Assembly: GCA_001600875.1 (NCBI GenBank)
Contig: BCLD01000015.1
Location: 475,862-539,861 of the forward strand
Direction of reading: 5' to 3'
DNA length: 64,000 nt
Origin: Solicoccozyma terricola
Taxonomy: Eukaryota > Basidiomycota > Tremellomycetes > Filobasidiales > Piskurozymaceae
The position numbers were made by a program, and so were the translations under genes. The notes beneath the pieces are model-generated. The model saw nothing but the letters and a program-made list of their open reading frames with translations, did no database searches and was not told the DNA's origin. Positions 9,778-20,454 of the stretch are shown one piece after another; positions within the stretch are counted from its first letter, which is position 1, and every line of letters begins with the position of its first letter.

Positions 9778-12700
9778 ATGCCGTGGTTCCATCATTCATC
9801 CTCATCGCAAAGTCAAGGCTCAAGCAGCAGCAGCGGCCACCACCTACGTACCGAGCGACCTCACCCAGCTCACTTCTTCGCATCTGGTTCAAGCAGCCAT
9901 CTCTCAAGTGGAGAAGCATCACCGTTTGCTTCAGCACCCCCATCGCGATCGGGTTCGCCGGCAATGGGAGCTGCCGTTGGTCACCATATTCTACCTTCAG
10001 CAAGCGACTTCCCACCTGGAGAACCCATGGCAACTTCAGGAGAAGACCTGATGACACCGCATGCAGAATCACAGACAGGAGGCTCATACTTTAATCAACA
10101 ACCTCTCACACCATCCTCGACATTTTTCTCAATCGGTGGTCAATCCTCAGCTGCTGGATCTTCAGTCACATCCCATCCATTCACTGGATCTGGCGGCATT
10201 CACGGCCTTACAGGCTCATCTACAAATCCAGCTCTCTTCCAACCTCAACCGCTCGAAATACAGCTCGACAATGACCATCTCGTATTGAGAGGTCAAGGCG
10301 GGGATTCAAATCCAGCATTATTGACAGGAATCCTCGTTGTCAATCTGTCGGAGAGTACGAATATAAGAGAACTCAGCTTGAAATTAGAGGGTAAAGGAAA
10401 AGTTGCATTCGTGGACAGTTCTGGGTGAGTTAAAGCGCCCGCACGCTCATCCTTCGTATCTGGTGTGATGGGTCCTCTTCTTAACACGACGTTTCTCCCC
10501 AACCTTCCCCCCCCCTTCCTCTCCCCCCCTTCTCCCTCAACAGCGGTGGCAACCGAAATCACCACTTCACACACCAGATCCTCAGTCACGACTGGTCTTT
10601 CCTCCAAGGCGACAAAAAACACTCTCACACTCTCCAAGCCGGTCGTCACACCTTCCCTTTCAGTTTCACTTTCGAAGGCAACCTTCCATCGTCTATCCGA
10701 ACATATGATAATGACGCAAACATCGCATACCGTCTCCGCGCCGTCGCAGTTCGCTCTACATTCTCCACAAACTTTCACGCTCAGAGGAACATTTACCTCT
10801 CAAGATCCTTCACCGCAGAGGCTCTCGAGTTCAATCAAACGCTGGAAATCGAGAATACTTGGCCTGGAAAAGTCATGTACTGCCTCACACTCCCACACAA
10901 GGCTTACGCCGCTGGGGATGAAATCCCAGTCAGCCTCAAATTCATGCCTCTAGCAAAGGGAGTAAAAGTCACAAGTGTCACATCGGTCATCAAAGAGTAT
11001 TCCATCGTCCACACGAGAAACTCATCTCACGCCGAGGCTAGAGTGGCAGCAACTACAAAACACGAAATTCGTGATGGTAGAGCGTATCGAATCAACGAGC
11101 GTGGAATGGATGCCGTCGCTCCTCCACATCACGAACAAGATGATAATAGCGCAAACTGGAACGGACTTCGATCGGTTCCTCCAAGCACACCAGCAAGTCC
11201 AAGCCATCGTGCGGTAAGAGATGGATCGCTGGGTACAGTCACACCCATCACCCCAAGCTCAGCGTATATTTCAAGAGCTGCCAGCTCCGCATCATTGTCC
11301 GGAATGATTAACCCTGTTGGCTCATCATCATCAGCAGGTGGACCAAGCGGCGTAATTGGATCAACGAGCCAAGGACAGGTAGCTGAACTACCCGACGACA
11401 TGCGTGAACCGGAACTCGAAATTGGAGATGACGAGATCAACACGATGATCACCATTCCTATTCCTTCATGGACGACTCCTTCTCATTCCATTCATCCCGT
11501 ACAGGTCACTCACAAGATCAAATGGTCATGCGCCATCTCAAACCCAGATGGACATGTCTCGGAACTACGATGTGCTCTTCCAATCCACATCCTTGCTCAC
11601 TCGCTCTTGGACGAGGCCCGCTCTGCGTCATCGGGAACTCGAGCCCTCCTCTTTGGTCGTGGTGAAGGCGATGAAGCTCCGCAGATCGACCTGCCGAGCT
11701 ACAACGATCATGTCTACGATCGGGTAGCCAATGCGACCGCTGGCACTGCTTCGAGTTACGTCTCATCGGGATATAGGTCGGCTGGAGCTGGTGGTACGCC
11801 ACCAATGAGCAGGGGTCCATCAAGACCTGGTACGCCTAACCGTGGAATGTCAAATAACAGCCCCCACGGCGCGACCAACCCAGAAGCCCATCTCGATGGT
11901 GATGATGCAGTACCCGTTCGTCCAGAGCTGGGCAATTGGGCTGACTCGGAGCTTTTGCTGTCACTCGGCGCATTGGCTGGCGCGAACAATTCGTCTCATC
12001 CGACGTCTGGCTCGAATTCGCCACATCAAACTCCTCCTGAATCTCGTAATCATTCGAGACCGGGCAGCAGGTTGGGGATTCGCGGACGAACCAGTCAATC
12101 AAATAGTCGAGGGAACAGTCGAGCTTCTAGTCCCGATCGGCAAACACTACACGCTGGTCACAACTCGAACGGCTCTTCCACTCCTGCAACGTCGGTGGCA
12201 GGAGAACACGGACCAGAGGTTGTTCGACCTATACCTGAGCGAAGACAGTCCTCGGGCCTCCCTGGTCTGTTCCACCTCCCGTCAATGACGGGAATGCACA
12301 TCAAGCCTTTCACCGCCATTGGAGGACGACAGCTGCATCGTGGTATGAATGGGACATCAGGCACACAGAGCATGGATCACTCCCCCACGCATTCGCCCCT
12401 ACACTCGCCAAATCTTCAAGCAGCACATTTAAGCACATCATTACCCAGAGCAGGATTCTCACTGGGTTCACATCAAGCATTCACAGCTCTCGCTGAACAA
12501 GCTCATGCGAGGGAACGCATCGATCCGATTTCCCAGGTCCCGTCTTACGACATTGCTTCGCAAGGTTTCCTCGGTGGTGGCGTGGTGCCTATCGATGCAG
12601 GTCCTCCCACTTACGATGACTCTGAACGCATGTTACAGCGGACACGTAGTGAAACGGATGTCAATCAGCTCGATCGTATCGCCGCCCACCAGACTAGTCT

Positions 12701-12812
12701 GGCTGCAGCTGCGATGGACCTGAGACAATCGGCAGTACATCTCGATTCCGATGGACCAGGAGCAGATGGGACGCCAGCAAGTTTACCGGCAACTTTACCG
12801 GTAGGGGGTTGA
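9778..12812 (+). CDS. Alpha-arrestin (ART-family ubiquitin-ligase adaptor)
   Basis: Arrestin-related trafficking adaptors recruit the Rsp5/NEDD4 ubiquitin ligase to plasma-membrane transporters for endocytosis. There are two exons (9778-10424 and 10544-12812) giving about 971 residues. The start has a good context (CCACCATG). After a Ser-rich N-terminus the arrestin N domain appears as LEIQLDNDHLVLRG, GILVVNLSESTNIRELSLKL and GRHTFPFSFTFEGNLPSS. The C domain includes TWPGKVMYCLTLPHKAYAAG and IKEYSIVHTRN. The disordered tail has PY-type motifs: PPTY (in GPPTYDDSERM), PSYN and PSYD, of which PPTY is a canonical PPxY. An insertion of roughly 120 residues lies before VTHKIKWSCAISNPDGH, near the end of the C domain. 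The cargo cannot be predicted. Confidence 0.93.
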
Positions 12813-12926
12813 AATGGAAAAAGGGGTGTCCAATTAGTTGAAAGAAATCCAATATTTTTGGAACATAGACAATTGTTGTAGCATAGTCTTTTCAAACCAG
12901 CAAAAGTCCATCAAAAGCATATAGTA

Positions 12927-13692
12927 TTAAAGCACTTCGTAAGCATCGTAGATGACTGCAATTTGGCTGAGATGAGACATGCTAGTGGGATGCTTAACGG
13001 GCGCCAGGGGAATACTCACCTTGTTTGCCACTTCGCGCGGACGAGGCGATGATGACAGCCTTGTTCAACCATGAGTACCTCTCGTCTCCCGTTTCCATTG
13101 TCACTTGGAGGCGCATGCTGAATGATGGACCGATTATCAGACTTTTGCGCCGATTCAGATTACCCTGCAAGACAGACCTATACTGATCTGCCGGTACATC
13201 AGTCTCGACATAAAGCCTCTGAAGGACATCCTTCGGGCCCTTGCGCACTCCGCGCGTTTGTATGTAGATCACAGCACCATCATGTGTTTGCAAGTTGTAC
13301 CTAGTGTCCAGATAGGCAGTGTTGTCCTCTTTCACAAGAAGCCAGTCTCCCCCACCAGGTCTGATGTAGGCTGTCAACTTGTGGCTACTGTGCGGGTTAA
13401 ATCGGCGAAAGGCCTTACAGTACTCTTCCGCGCATTTTTGGACCCTCGAACTTGCCTCCTACGGATGACGTGCTCAGTATGTTTGCTTTGTGGAGTGTGG
13501 GGGTTGTGGGGCGACGCAGTCTCCGTGCTTACCCGTGAACGTCACACTCCGTCGATCACCATAAGGGCCTCTGCCCACAGTTAAAACCTCGTTCATGTCG
13601 CATTGCAGATGGAAGAGGAAGTGGAGAGTGGGCTGCGGCAGGTGCAGGAACGACGGTAGATGGTCGAAAGCGGTGTGCTGTGGCTCGTACAT
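12927..13692 (-). CDS. DUF3237 family protein
   Basis: Small soluble protein of the DUF3237 (UPF0311) beta-barrel family; biochemical role unknown. The start is ATG 13690-13692 (MYEPQHTAFDHL). Exon 1 ends in TVGRGPYGDRRSVTFTG. A short exon adds GKFEGPKMRGRVL, then SHKLTAYIRPGGGDWLLVK, DTRYNLQTHDGAVIYIQTRG and METGDERYSWLNK follow, all family hallmarks. The last exon encodes VIYDAYEVL and a TAA at 12927-12929. A 45-nt intron probably also removes the stretch before AMRLQVTMETG, since this restores the usual spacing; that join is inference. It is convergent with the arrestin (114 bp apart) and head to head with the unknown gene at 13908. Confidence 0.85.
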
Positions 13693-13907
13693 GATATTTG
13701 GAATATGTCCTCTGAGAAGAAAACTTGTTTGAAATTACTACCCCGGCGCCGTTATCTCGGTCGGATCGGATCTCTGCGGCGCGGGCCACGTGGCGGTGGC
13801 GAAAGTTGTATCGCTGCTCCGGCGTATATGTGCACCGGGCTCGCCCGTCCCCCACTCCCCCTTCTCACCCCATCCTATCCCATCCATGCCATACCATCCC
13901 ACTCATC
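13693..13907. promoter_or_regulatory. Short divergent promoter with CACGTG
   Basis: Only 215 bp separate the DUF3237 start from the start of the unknown + strand gene. A CACGTG palindrome flanked as GCCACGTGGC (13785-13794) lies near the middle. Nearby are a GATA-type TTATCT (13752-13757) and a C/T-rich leader with CCATCC repeats before the + strand ATG. Confidence 0.45.
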
Positions 13908-15060
13908 ATGCTAGGTGCTTCAGAAATCGGGCAGTATCTTGATGCGTGTGCGCTTGACCCGTTCGCCATCGAGGAAGTCGGTGAGTAGGGCCCCCCAGGT
14001 CAAGCGGGGACGGGTGGCGTGGTGGACCGCATTTGAATTGACGCGATCCTCTCGTCCTCAGTCAGTGGATACGTGGTTTGGAAGCTGATCAAGGGATCGT
14101 CAACTGTACGAGTACTCATCAAGCTGAGGAAGTTGATCTTTGTACTCAGAGCAAGGTGAGGATATGGTTGTTACACTCCTATCAGCCAGCCCAACCCAAC
14201 CTCTCAACCTGATCCCACTTTGCCGGAACAGCGGAAGGGGACAAATCGTGGACGCTGGACGTGATGCGATTCGTGCGATAGCATACGAGGTATCTATAGG
14301 CAGCGAAAGGATCGGTATCTCTCCGACTACGTCTGGACCTGGCAAGGAGATATTCAACCGGATACGTAGGTCAAGGGAATTCACAGAGTTGTCTACTAGG
14401 ATGCAGTGTCCACGTAAGTCTCGAAGAGAAATATGTTCTTGCGAGCGCAGCGAGCTGTTCTTCCCTGAGCGTAGCGAAGAACATCTCCTGTTGCGAGCAC
14501 GGCGAGCACCACTCACTCGAATGGTCTTCCGCGAACCCAATGAGCAATCGTGTCGTCGCGATTGCAGGGAGCATTCCACTCCTAACTCCCAAACTCCAAC
14601 TCCTATTCACGCTGACCCTTCATTTCTTCTCTACCCATCAGCGATCGAGACAGACGGGACATTTGGTGGTCCAGCAGCGATCGCGGCAGCCATGCAGCCA
14701 GGACCAGCTGATTCCTCATCACCTGGCTATCGATACATCGACTACGGTCTAATCGGCCGATCAGGCGAGCTGGGAGCTGGTATCTCTAATCGTCAAGTCA
14801 CACGAGAACCATGGCAAGACCGATGGTTCCAAGAGCGGCCACAACTGCGAGGCGCGGTACCTCGCTATCCGGAGAGAGCAGATCCTGAGGATATCGGTAG
14901 CTTGCCGATGTACCGATGTCAAGCAGATCGAGCGAGTATGGTACTGCAACGTTCGGAGAGCCGTGAGCCGGCATATCGACTGGATAACGAAGCGGCGAGC
15001 GAGCTTCGGTCTATCATGGATGGCATGATGGAATCTTCGAGTATGCTAGCCGCAGTGTGA
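13908..15060 (+). CDS. Unrecognised protein, about 250 residues
   Basis: I do not recognise this family. The start is ATG 13908-13910 (MLGASEIGQYLDACALDP), and exon 1 ends at 13980 before GTGAGT. Exon 2 reads VSGYVVWKLIKGSSTVRVLI followed by a basic helix. Exon 3 reads SGRGQIVDAGRDAIRAIAYE and runs to QCP before a donor at 14414. The last exon begins IETDGTFGGPAAIAAAM and ends MDGMMESSSMLAAV. The exon joins keep frame. There is a short amphipathic basic segment but no clear signal peptide or transmembrane helix. The third intron (about 14414-14640) contains palindromic repeats of the same family as the big array at 18142-18716. An unspliced open frame reads through this intron and gives an artefactual Arg/Glu-rich stretch. 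Confidence 0.6.
14433..14509. repeat. Intronic palindromic GAGCGNAGCGA element
   Basis: This element lies inside intron 3 of the unknown gene. An 8-bp terminal inverted repeat (ATGTTCTT at 14433-14440, AAGAACAT at 14477-14484) encloses a GCGAGCGCAGCGAG half and a CCTGAGCGTAGCGAAGAA half. A nested GTTCTTC/GAAGAAC inverted repeat is also present. A further degenerate GCGAGCACGGCGAGCA follows to 14509. The right half is identical to units in the array at 18142-18716. Confidence 0.8.
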
Positions 15061-15181
15061 GCTTATGTTTGTGGAGTTATTTATTTGTTTCGTCTATTAT
15101 ATGCGCACTGTGCAACCTCTGAATCGCGAGGAGTGTATGTACCACGAAAAATACAGTTTTGTTCTATGCTACTCTTTTTCG

Positions 15182-17333
15182 TCATGCCTGTTTTTCCGTC
15201 GTCTCCGTTTGCGTCTTCTCATAAGCTCTCAATTCTCTACGCCGGTACAGCCATGTGATCAGAGTGACGGTGCACATACTGAGCACGACCCATGCGAAGA
15301 GGACGCCGATTGATTCACCGAGGACGTTTCGAGTGTCAAAGATGATGACTCTGACCCCACGATTGAGTTGGTAGAATGGCGCGGCGGGTTGATAGCTGTG
15401 TGATGGGAAACCAAGGTTATTAGAACGACTAAAGAGAGGTAGGTAGGCTATGCGAATGAGCACGTCTAACACTCACCGGTAGAACCACGGCTGGAGTTCT
15501 GCTGGGAGACTGACCGCCGATGCATTGAAGATGATGATCGGGAACAAGGAGAAAGCGACGAATTTCGGAGTGAGGAGGGTAAGGAAGACTGTTTTTTGGT
15601 GAGATTGAGAAAAAGAAAAAGAAAAAGAAACGGCACCCCGATCAGCCTTCCAGCCTTTCTTTTTGATTATATGACATACGAGTGAGCAAATCTTGGGAAC
15701 TTACATTCCGTTGCCAAACCGAGAGCACACATTCCAATGAAAAGATATATCCACCAAAGGATGAAACCTTGTCCGTATGCAAACTTGGCTCCGAATGGGA
15801 CTAGGAACGGCAAGTTGACCTGGCGAGGCGAAAAATCCCCAATGAGAAACAAAACAAACCAAAAAGAGGTCAGTACGAACCCCGACTTTTGCATCACAGG
15901 ATACCATCCGCCGGTCTTCCTTTGACAACTCACCATGGCGAAGAAAAGACTGATCCAAAAGTATAGGAATATCGGAACCGCCAACCTTAAAATCAACAGA
16001 CTCCTCGTTGTCAAATACGGAGCGATAATTTCCCTCGCTGCACTCCAATTCATCGTTATAACGAATGAAAAGATGATGAGATAGATCAAGCCGACGAGAG
16101 TGACTGCTGAAGTTACTGTAGCAGTGTAAGGTCTCAAATTATCGAAACCATAATACGCTCCTGGATTAACGGTTTGTGGAGCTCTAGTCAAAGCTGTGAT
16201 GGCCGTTGTATTCGATGCAATTTCACCGAGATAAGTTGCCAATGATTGTGCGTTCCATTCCGGTAAAGCCTTTCCAAGAACGTTATTCAAGATGGGTAGG
16301 ATATACGTTCCAGTAGCTTGTTCATTCCTAGCGTGAGCGTAAATGAATGTTACCGCTGACATTGGTGAATATCCTGAATTTCCATTCTGTCTTGATGATT
16401 GAATTTCAGCAGATGCTCCTGCGTTGATTACTACCGCCCCCCAAGCTCTTTCATCGAGTACAGCATCGATGACATGTTGCGTGGTTGGATAATCCTTTAT
16501 TGAAATTTGAACGAATCCAAGTGTTCCTTTTGGTGTTGTATGTCCAGGATATCCAACGTTGTCAACGATACCATCGCGGAAATTTGAGAGAGTTGCGTTT
16601 ACGACGAATGAACCGATGGATGGAGTTAATGGAGATGTAGGTGTATCGTAATCGATGACGAAGATTTTGAGTTTATTCGTATATGATGCTGTTCTCCACT
16701 GTGGGTTGGGGGAAAGAGGGGGGGGGCGTTCAGCGGAGATGGTGGAAAAACAACAGAAAAGATGACCCTCACCAAACTACCCCAATAAACAGGCATGCAA
16801 ATCCACATGACAGTAATCAAAATAACACTTGCTGCGCCTAATATCTTGAACACGATATGCCTGAGGTGTTTCTGCCGATTGCGAAACCAAGGCAAGTCAG
16901 ATTACGGGGGAACTCTTTTTCGTTGCCAAAAGAAAAAAATCGGCAACGAATTTTAACGGGACGTACAATCTCTGGATCCCAGACTGAAATCACAACCGAT
17001 GAGAAAAAAAGAAAAAAAAAGAAAAAGAAAATTGGCCCATTAGCGAAAAAAAACAACACGCGATGAAACCACCCAACACTCACAATCATGTGAATACTTT
17101 TTTGGTCTTCCCTTTTCCTCGGGATATGTGACTCTCGCTTCAACCTCCACTCCCCCAATTTCAGCTTCCCTTTCTCTTTCCAAATCTAGCGGAGTTTCCC
17201 TATCCGGATCTTGATCATGATCCGAATCATCATGTGGTTGTTTTTGACCGCCGTTTGATAATTTGGAATTATATGCAGACGGGGAGATTGAATGTGATTC
17301 GGAGAGAGTGTGTGATGATGATCGTGGAGACAT
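15182..17333 (-). CDS. SNG1-like (DUF3533) multi-spanning membrane protein
   Basis: Membrane protein of the family that includes yeast Sng1 (nitrosoguanidine resistance), with an ABC2-like membrane topology. The start is ATG at 17333 (MSPRSSSHTLSESHS), then an acidic cytosolic head and, after splicing, FWDPEIVRP. The first transmembrane segment is VFKILGAASVILITVMWICM followed by PVYWGSL. A long extracellular/lumenal loop contains AVTFIYAHARNEQATGTYI. Then come several membrane helices, including VTLVGLIYLIIFSFVITMNW, LRLAVPIFLYFWISLFFAMV and a final FAWVVLSMCTVTLITWLYRR. The stop is at 15182. A TATATAAA on the minus strand lies about 215 bp upstream. Family assignment is firm; transported substrate or resistance role is not. 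Confidence 0.85.
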
Positions 17334-17887
17334 TTTGGAAGGATTTATGAAAATAGGACGATGGGAAACGAGGGGATGGGATGTTGCGTGTTAAAGAAAC
17401 CCCTTGCTGCGGATATATGGATGCAAAGAGATGAGCCCGGATGGTTTGTCAAGGTGTATCAGGATAGGATAAGGATGAGAGTGTTGATTTAATGGATTAT
17501 GATCGTTGTTATGATATGATGTGAGTGTGGTCATGGGTCGTTGGGTATGTTTATATACTCTGTTGACCACCACGTTGGCCACCACTACCACCTCTTGCTT
17601 GGTCAACACCATCCGTCGCCATCCCCCCGCCAACCTTGTTGGTCGTAATAGTTCCATCTCATCTCATCTCATTGCTCATCCTCATCGCTCAGCTGTCCCC
17701 TCGCCCGATCCCCGAGTTCCCCAGTCCCCCCCCCGGGATCTTCACTCTCGGTCATCCATCCCCGCCCATCCCACCCCCGCGGGCATCCATCCCCGTCTCG
17801 GCACGGTACAGGGATTACAAATAGAGCAATAAATAGACGACGACGACGAGAGAACACCGCTAGTGATTACTACGTCCGCTGGCCCTC
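17334..17887. other. Intergenic, SNG1-like promoter and MsrB 3' end
   Basis: This 554-bp stretch carries the promoter of the SNG1-like gene and the downstream region of the MsrB gene, both read on the minus strand. The right half is C-rich on the + strand with CCCCATCC repeats. Apart from the TATA-like box listed separately I see no distinct element. Confidence 0.5.
17550..17557 (-). promoter_or_regulatory. TATA-like box of the SNG1-like gene
   Basis: On the minus strand the bases read TATATAAA, about 215 bp upstream of the SNG1-like start codon. The match to the TATA consensus is exact, but no transcription start is known. Confidence 0.45.
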
Positions 17888-19791
17888 TCACAACTCCGCC
17901 TTCGTCGTCGTCGTCTTCGCACCCGCGGCTTCCTCGTCTTCCTTGGAGAATGACAACCTGTGGAATACACCTCCCGTCGTTTAGTTGGGAGATAGCAGAT
18001 GAGGGGGGTTCCCCCTTTAAATTTCCCCGGCTTTCACTCACGAGACGGAATTGACGCAGTGTCGTTCGTCGGTTGGAACACCGAGTCCTTCACCTTGGAA
18101 CACGTGGCCTAGGTGGCCGCCGCCTGGGGGGGGGGGGGGGGCGAACGTAGTGAGCATTCTTCTGCGAGGGTAGCGAGCATTCCATCCCTGCCTGAGTGAA
18201 GCGAAGCGGGCGTTCTATTCCTGAGCGTAGCGAAGAATCTGTCTTCTTCGCGAGCGAAGCGAGCATTCCATTCCTGAGCGTAGCGAAGAATTTCATTTCT
18301 TCGCGAGCGCAGTGAGCGTTCTTGTCTTCTTCTTCGCGAGCGTAGCGAGCATTCCATCCCTGAGCGAAGCGAAGAATCTCTCTTCTTCGCGAGCGCAGCG
18401 AGCATTCCATCCCTGAGTGGAGCGAAACCAATTTCATTTCTTCGCGGAGCGAAGACTAGTGTCTGCGATCGTAGTGAGCACTATCTCTTCCCCGAGCATA
18501 GCGAGCATTCTTGTCTTCTCGGAGCGGAGACTATTATCTTCCTCCTCGAGCATACTGAGCATTCTTGTCATTTCTTCTTCACGACTGAAGCGAGCAGAGT
18601 TGTCTTTCTATTCTCTGAGGCGAATCCATCACTCATTTCTTCGCGGAGCGAAGACTAGTGGCTGCGATCGTAGTGACAATTCTTGTGTTTCTTCTGCCTG
18701 AGCGAGAAGCGAGCACCCATTCTTCACTCCGCTAAGATCATATCACTCCCATCAGGGATCTCTTTTGGTCGAAAGCTTAACCGAGCCATACTCTCTCACC
18801 CCACCTTCGGTACCGGCATTACAACGTAGCCTGCTCTGTACTCGTGCTTTTCGTGCTTTCGATCTCCGTCCTCCGGAAGGGAAGAGGAGACACCCTTCGC
18901 TTGCTTCAATCGCTCGATTCTCCCTTCCCTTCCCTTCCTGCGCTCCTCTTTCCATTCCCTGACATTCCCCATCACCATCCCTTCCTTACGACAAACCACT
19001 CACAGTTATTACAAACAATTTCAATCCTCTTCATGAACATTGAATTATCTTCATTTCTTCCTACTGCACCTGGAATAGCATCGAAGAACGCAGGCCAACC
19101 GCAGCCAGAGTCACTGTGAGACGGGCAGGGATTCGAAAACGATCGCACCGAGGAAACCAAACGAAACCCCCGTCAAAAAATCCACAAAGAGAAAAAGACG
19201 AAGAGGGGTGAAAAGGGAGGAGAAGAACGGGAAAAGGGCAAGAAGAAAAGTCCACCATTTAGTTTTTTTTCTTCCTTTTTTTCGCGTTTTTCGCCATCGA
19301 ATTACAGTGAATGAATCGAGGACTCACAACTTTGTAGTCGATTTATACAACGGAGCATTACAAGCAACGCAATCTGTTCCAAAACGCCCCGTGAACTACA
19401 TCAGCCTTCATCCCCCCACTCACGTCCCAGCAGTCCAAATCCCCAGGTTCCCCGGCCCAGTCTACATACGATAAATACCGTCCTCGTTGAATTTATTATA
19501 TTTCCCAGTCCCAGGTCTCTCCGTCCCCTTCTCTCGAACCACTCTGAATTGTTCAGGTGATAATTGAGCTTGCCATTCTTGTTTGGATTTGGTGATCTTT
19601 GGTTGAGCGGCTGGTTGATTTGCTCCGTTACCGCCTGGCATGTTGGCGTTGGCGTTGGTTGAGGACGAAGAGAAGGAGAGACCGAAGATGGATGCTGTGA
19701 TGCCAGTGGTTGCGATTGAACGAGGACGGATGGAAGTGCGGATGATGGATGGAGTGAAACGTGTGGATGTACGTATGAGGTTGGGTAGCAT
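17888..19791 (-). CDS. Methionine-R-sulfoxide reductase (MsrB), probable mitochondrial presequence
   Basis: Reduces the R form of methionine sulfoxide in proteins, using a catalytic Cys recycled by thioredoxin. The ATG at 19791 gives MLPNLIRTSTRFTPSIIRTS, basic and Ser/Thr-rich like a mitochondrial presequence. A second in-frame Met at 19641 (MPGGNGANQPA) could start a cytosolic form. The core reads KQEWQAQLSPEQFRVVREKG, then YHCVACNAPLYKSTTK, DSGCGWPAFF and IEIVCNNC. After an unusually long 880-nt intron (18124-19003) it continues GGHLGHVFQGEGLGVPTDER and HCVNSVS. The two CxxC pairs bind zinc and the Cys of RHCVNS is catalytic. A last exon adds a short Lys/Thr-rich tail ending at 17888. That long intron contains the palindromic repeat array. 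It is head to head with the AVT-type transporter. Confidence 0.93.
18142..18716. repeat. Array of GC-rich palindromic repeats inside the MsrB intron
   Basis: At least ten degenerate units occur, built from two alternating halves: GCGAGCGNAGCGAGCATTCC and CCTGAGCGNAGCGAAGAA. Three adjacent junctions form identical hairpins, with an 8-bp stem GCGAAGAA/TTCTTCGC and a 6-nt loop (18230-18251, 18283-18304 and 18369-18390). A variant block is duplicated 199 bp apart (18434-18475 and 18633-18674). Units are best conserved at 18200-18410 and decay to the right. The array lies wholly between the MsrB exons coding CNNC and GGHLGH. It has no coding sense; translated frames only give Arg/Ser/Glu repeats. 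It is not CRISPR-like, as there are no uniform spacers. Confidence 0.88.
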
Positions 19792-20454
19792 GTAGATGGA
19801 AAGGGAGAATGGGACTGATGTGTTTTGTTGTATATGTACTTGGAGGACGGCGATTCAACTCGGATTAGTCAAACGAGGGAGATGGGCGAGCGCGTTGACG
19901 GACGGCGATTGGGAGATGTAATCTAGTGCCACGTGGAGGATTGATTGGGGGGNNNNNNNNNNNNNNNNNNNNNNNNNNNNNNNNNNNNNNNNNNNNNNNN
20001 NNNNNNNNNNNNNNNNNNNNNNNNNNNNNNNNNNNNNNNNNNNNNNNNNNNNNNNNNNNNNNNNNNNNNNNNNNNNNNNNNNNNNNNNNNNNNNNNNNNN
20101 NNNNNNNNNNNNNNNNNNNNNNNNNNNNNNNNNNNNNNNNNNNNNNNNNNNNNNNNNNNNNNNNNNNNNNNNNNNNNGGGGGGATACGTCATCGTTGGGG
20201 TACACGTCATTGTTGGGACTACAGTTCATTATCTGATTACAAGTCAATGCCCTTGTTACACGTCATTATCCTGCTACACGCCATTCCCCCAACCCAACCC
20301 CACGTCATTTATTGATAGTCCCGGGATACTCCGGGGGGGGGTCATTCAGCGCTGGCCGCATGGACCATCCATGACCATACAGCGTGGTTCAACGGAAAAC
20401 ATCGTCAGCATATCATCACCTACTCATCAACATCCTCCAACGTCAACCCCCACC
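19792..20454. promoter_or_regulatory. Divergent promoter MsrB / amino-acid transporter with tandem ACGTCAT repeats and gap
   Basis: The region separates two outward-facing genes and includes a 225-N gap (19953-20177). Right of the gap, a degenerate 18-19-bp tandem repeat starts at 20185, 20201, 20220, 20238, 20257 and 20275. Each unit contains ACGTCAT or a one- or two-base variant, and another ACGTCAT is at 20302-20308. ACGTCA is the half-site of CRE/ATF-type bZIP factors. Left of the gap lies CCACGTGG (19929-19936). Confidence 0.6.
19953..20177. other. Assembly gap, 225 N
   Basis: Run of N flanked on both sides by G runs and on the right by a tandem repeat. The gap probably reflects a repeat or homopolymer that did not assemble. 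Open frames drawn across it are meaningless. Confidence 0.99.

Noticed and set aside
18142..18716. CRISPR array or coding repeat protein
   Set aside because: Units vary in length and sequence, have no uniform unique spacers, and the organism is eukaryotic. Translations are only Arg/Ser/Glu repeats produced by the palindromes, and the region is inside an intron.
19945..20454. Extension of the transporter N-terminus through the first gap
   Set aside because: The upstream part is N bases and promoter-like tandem repeats. The ATG at 20455 has the better context.
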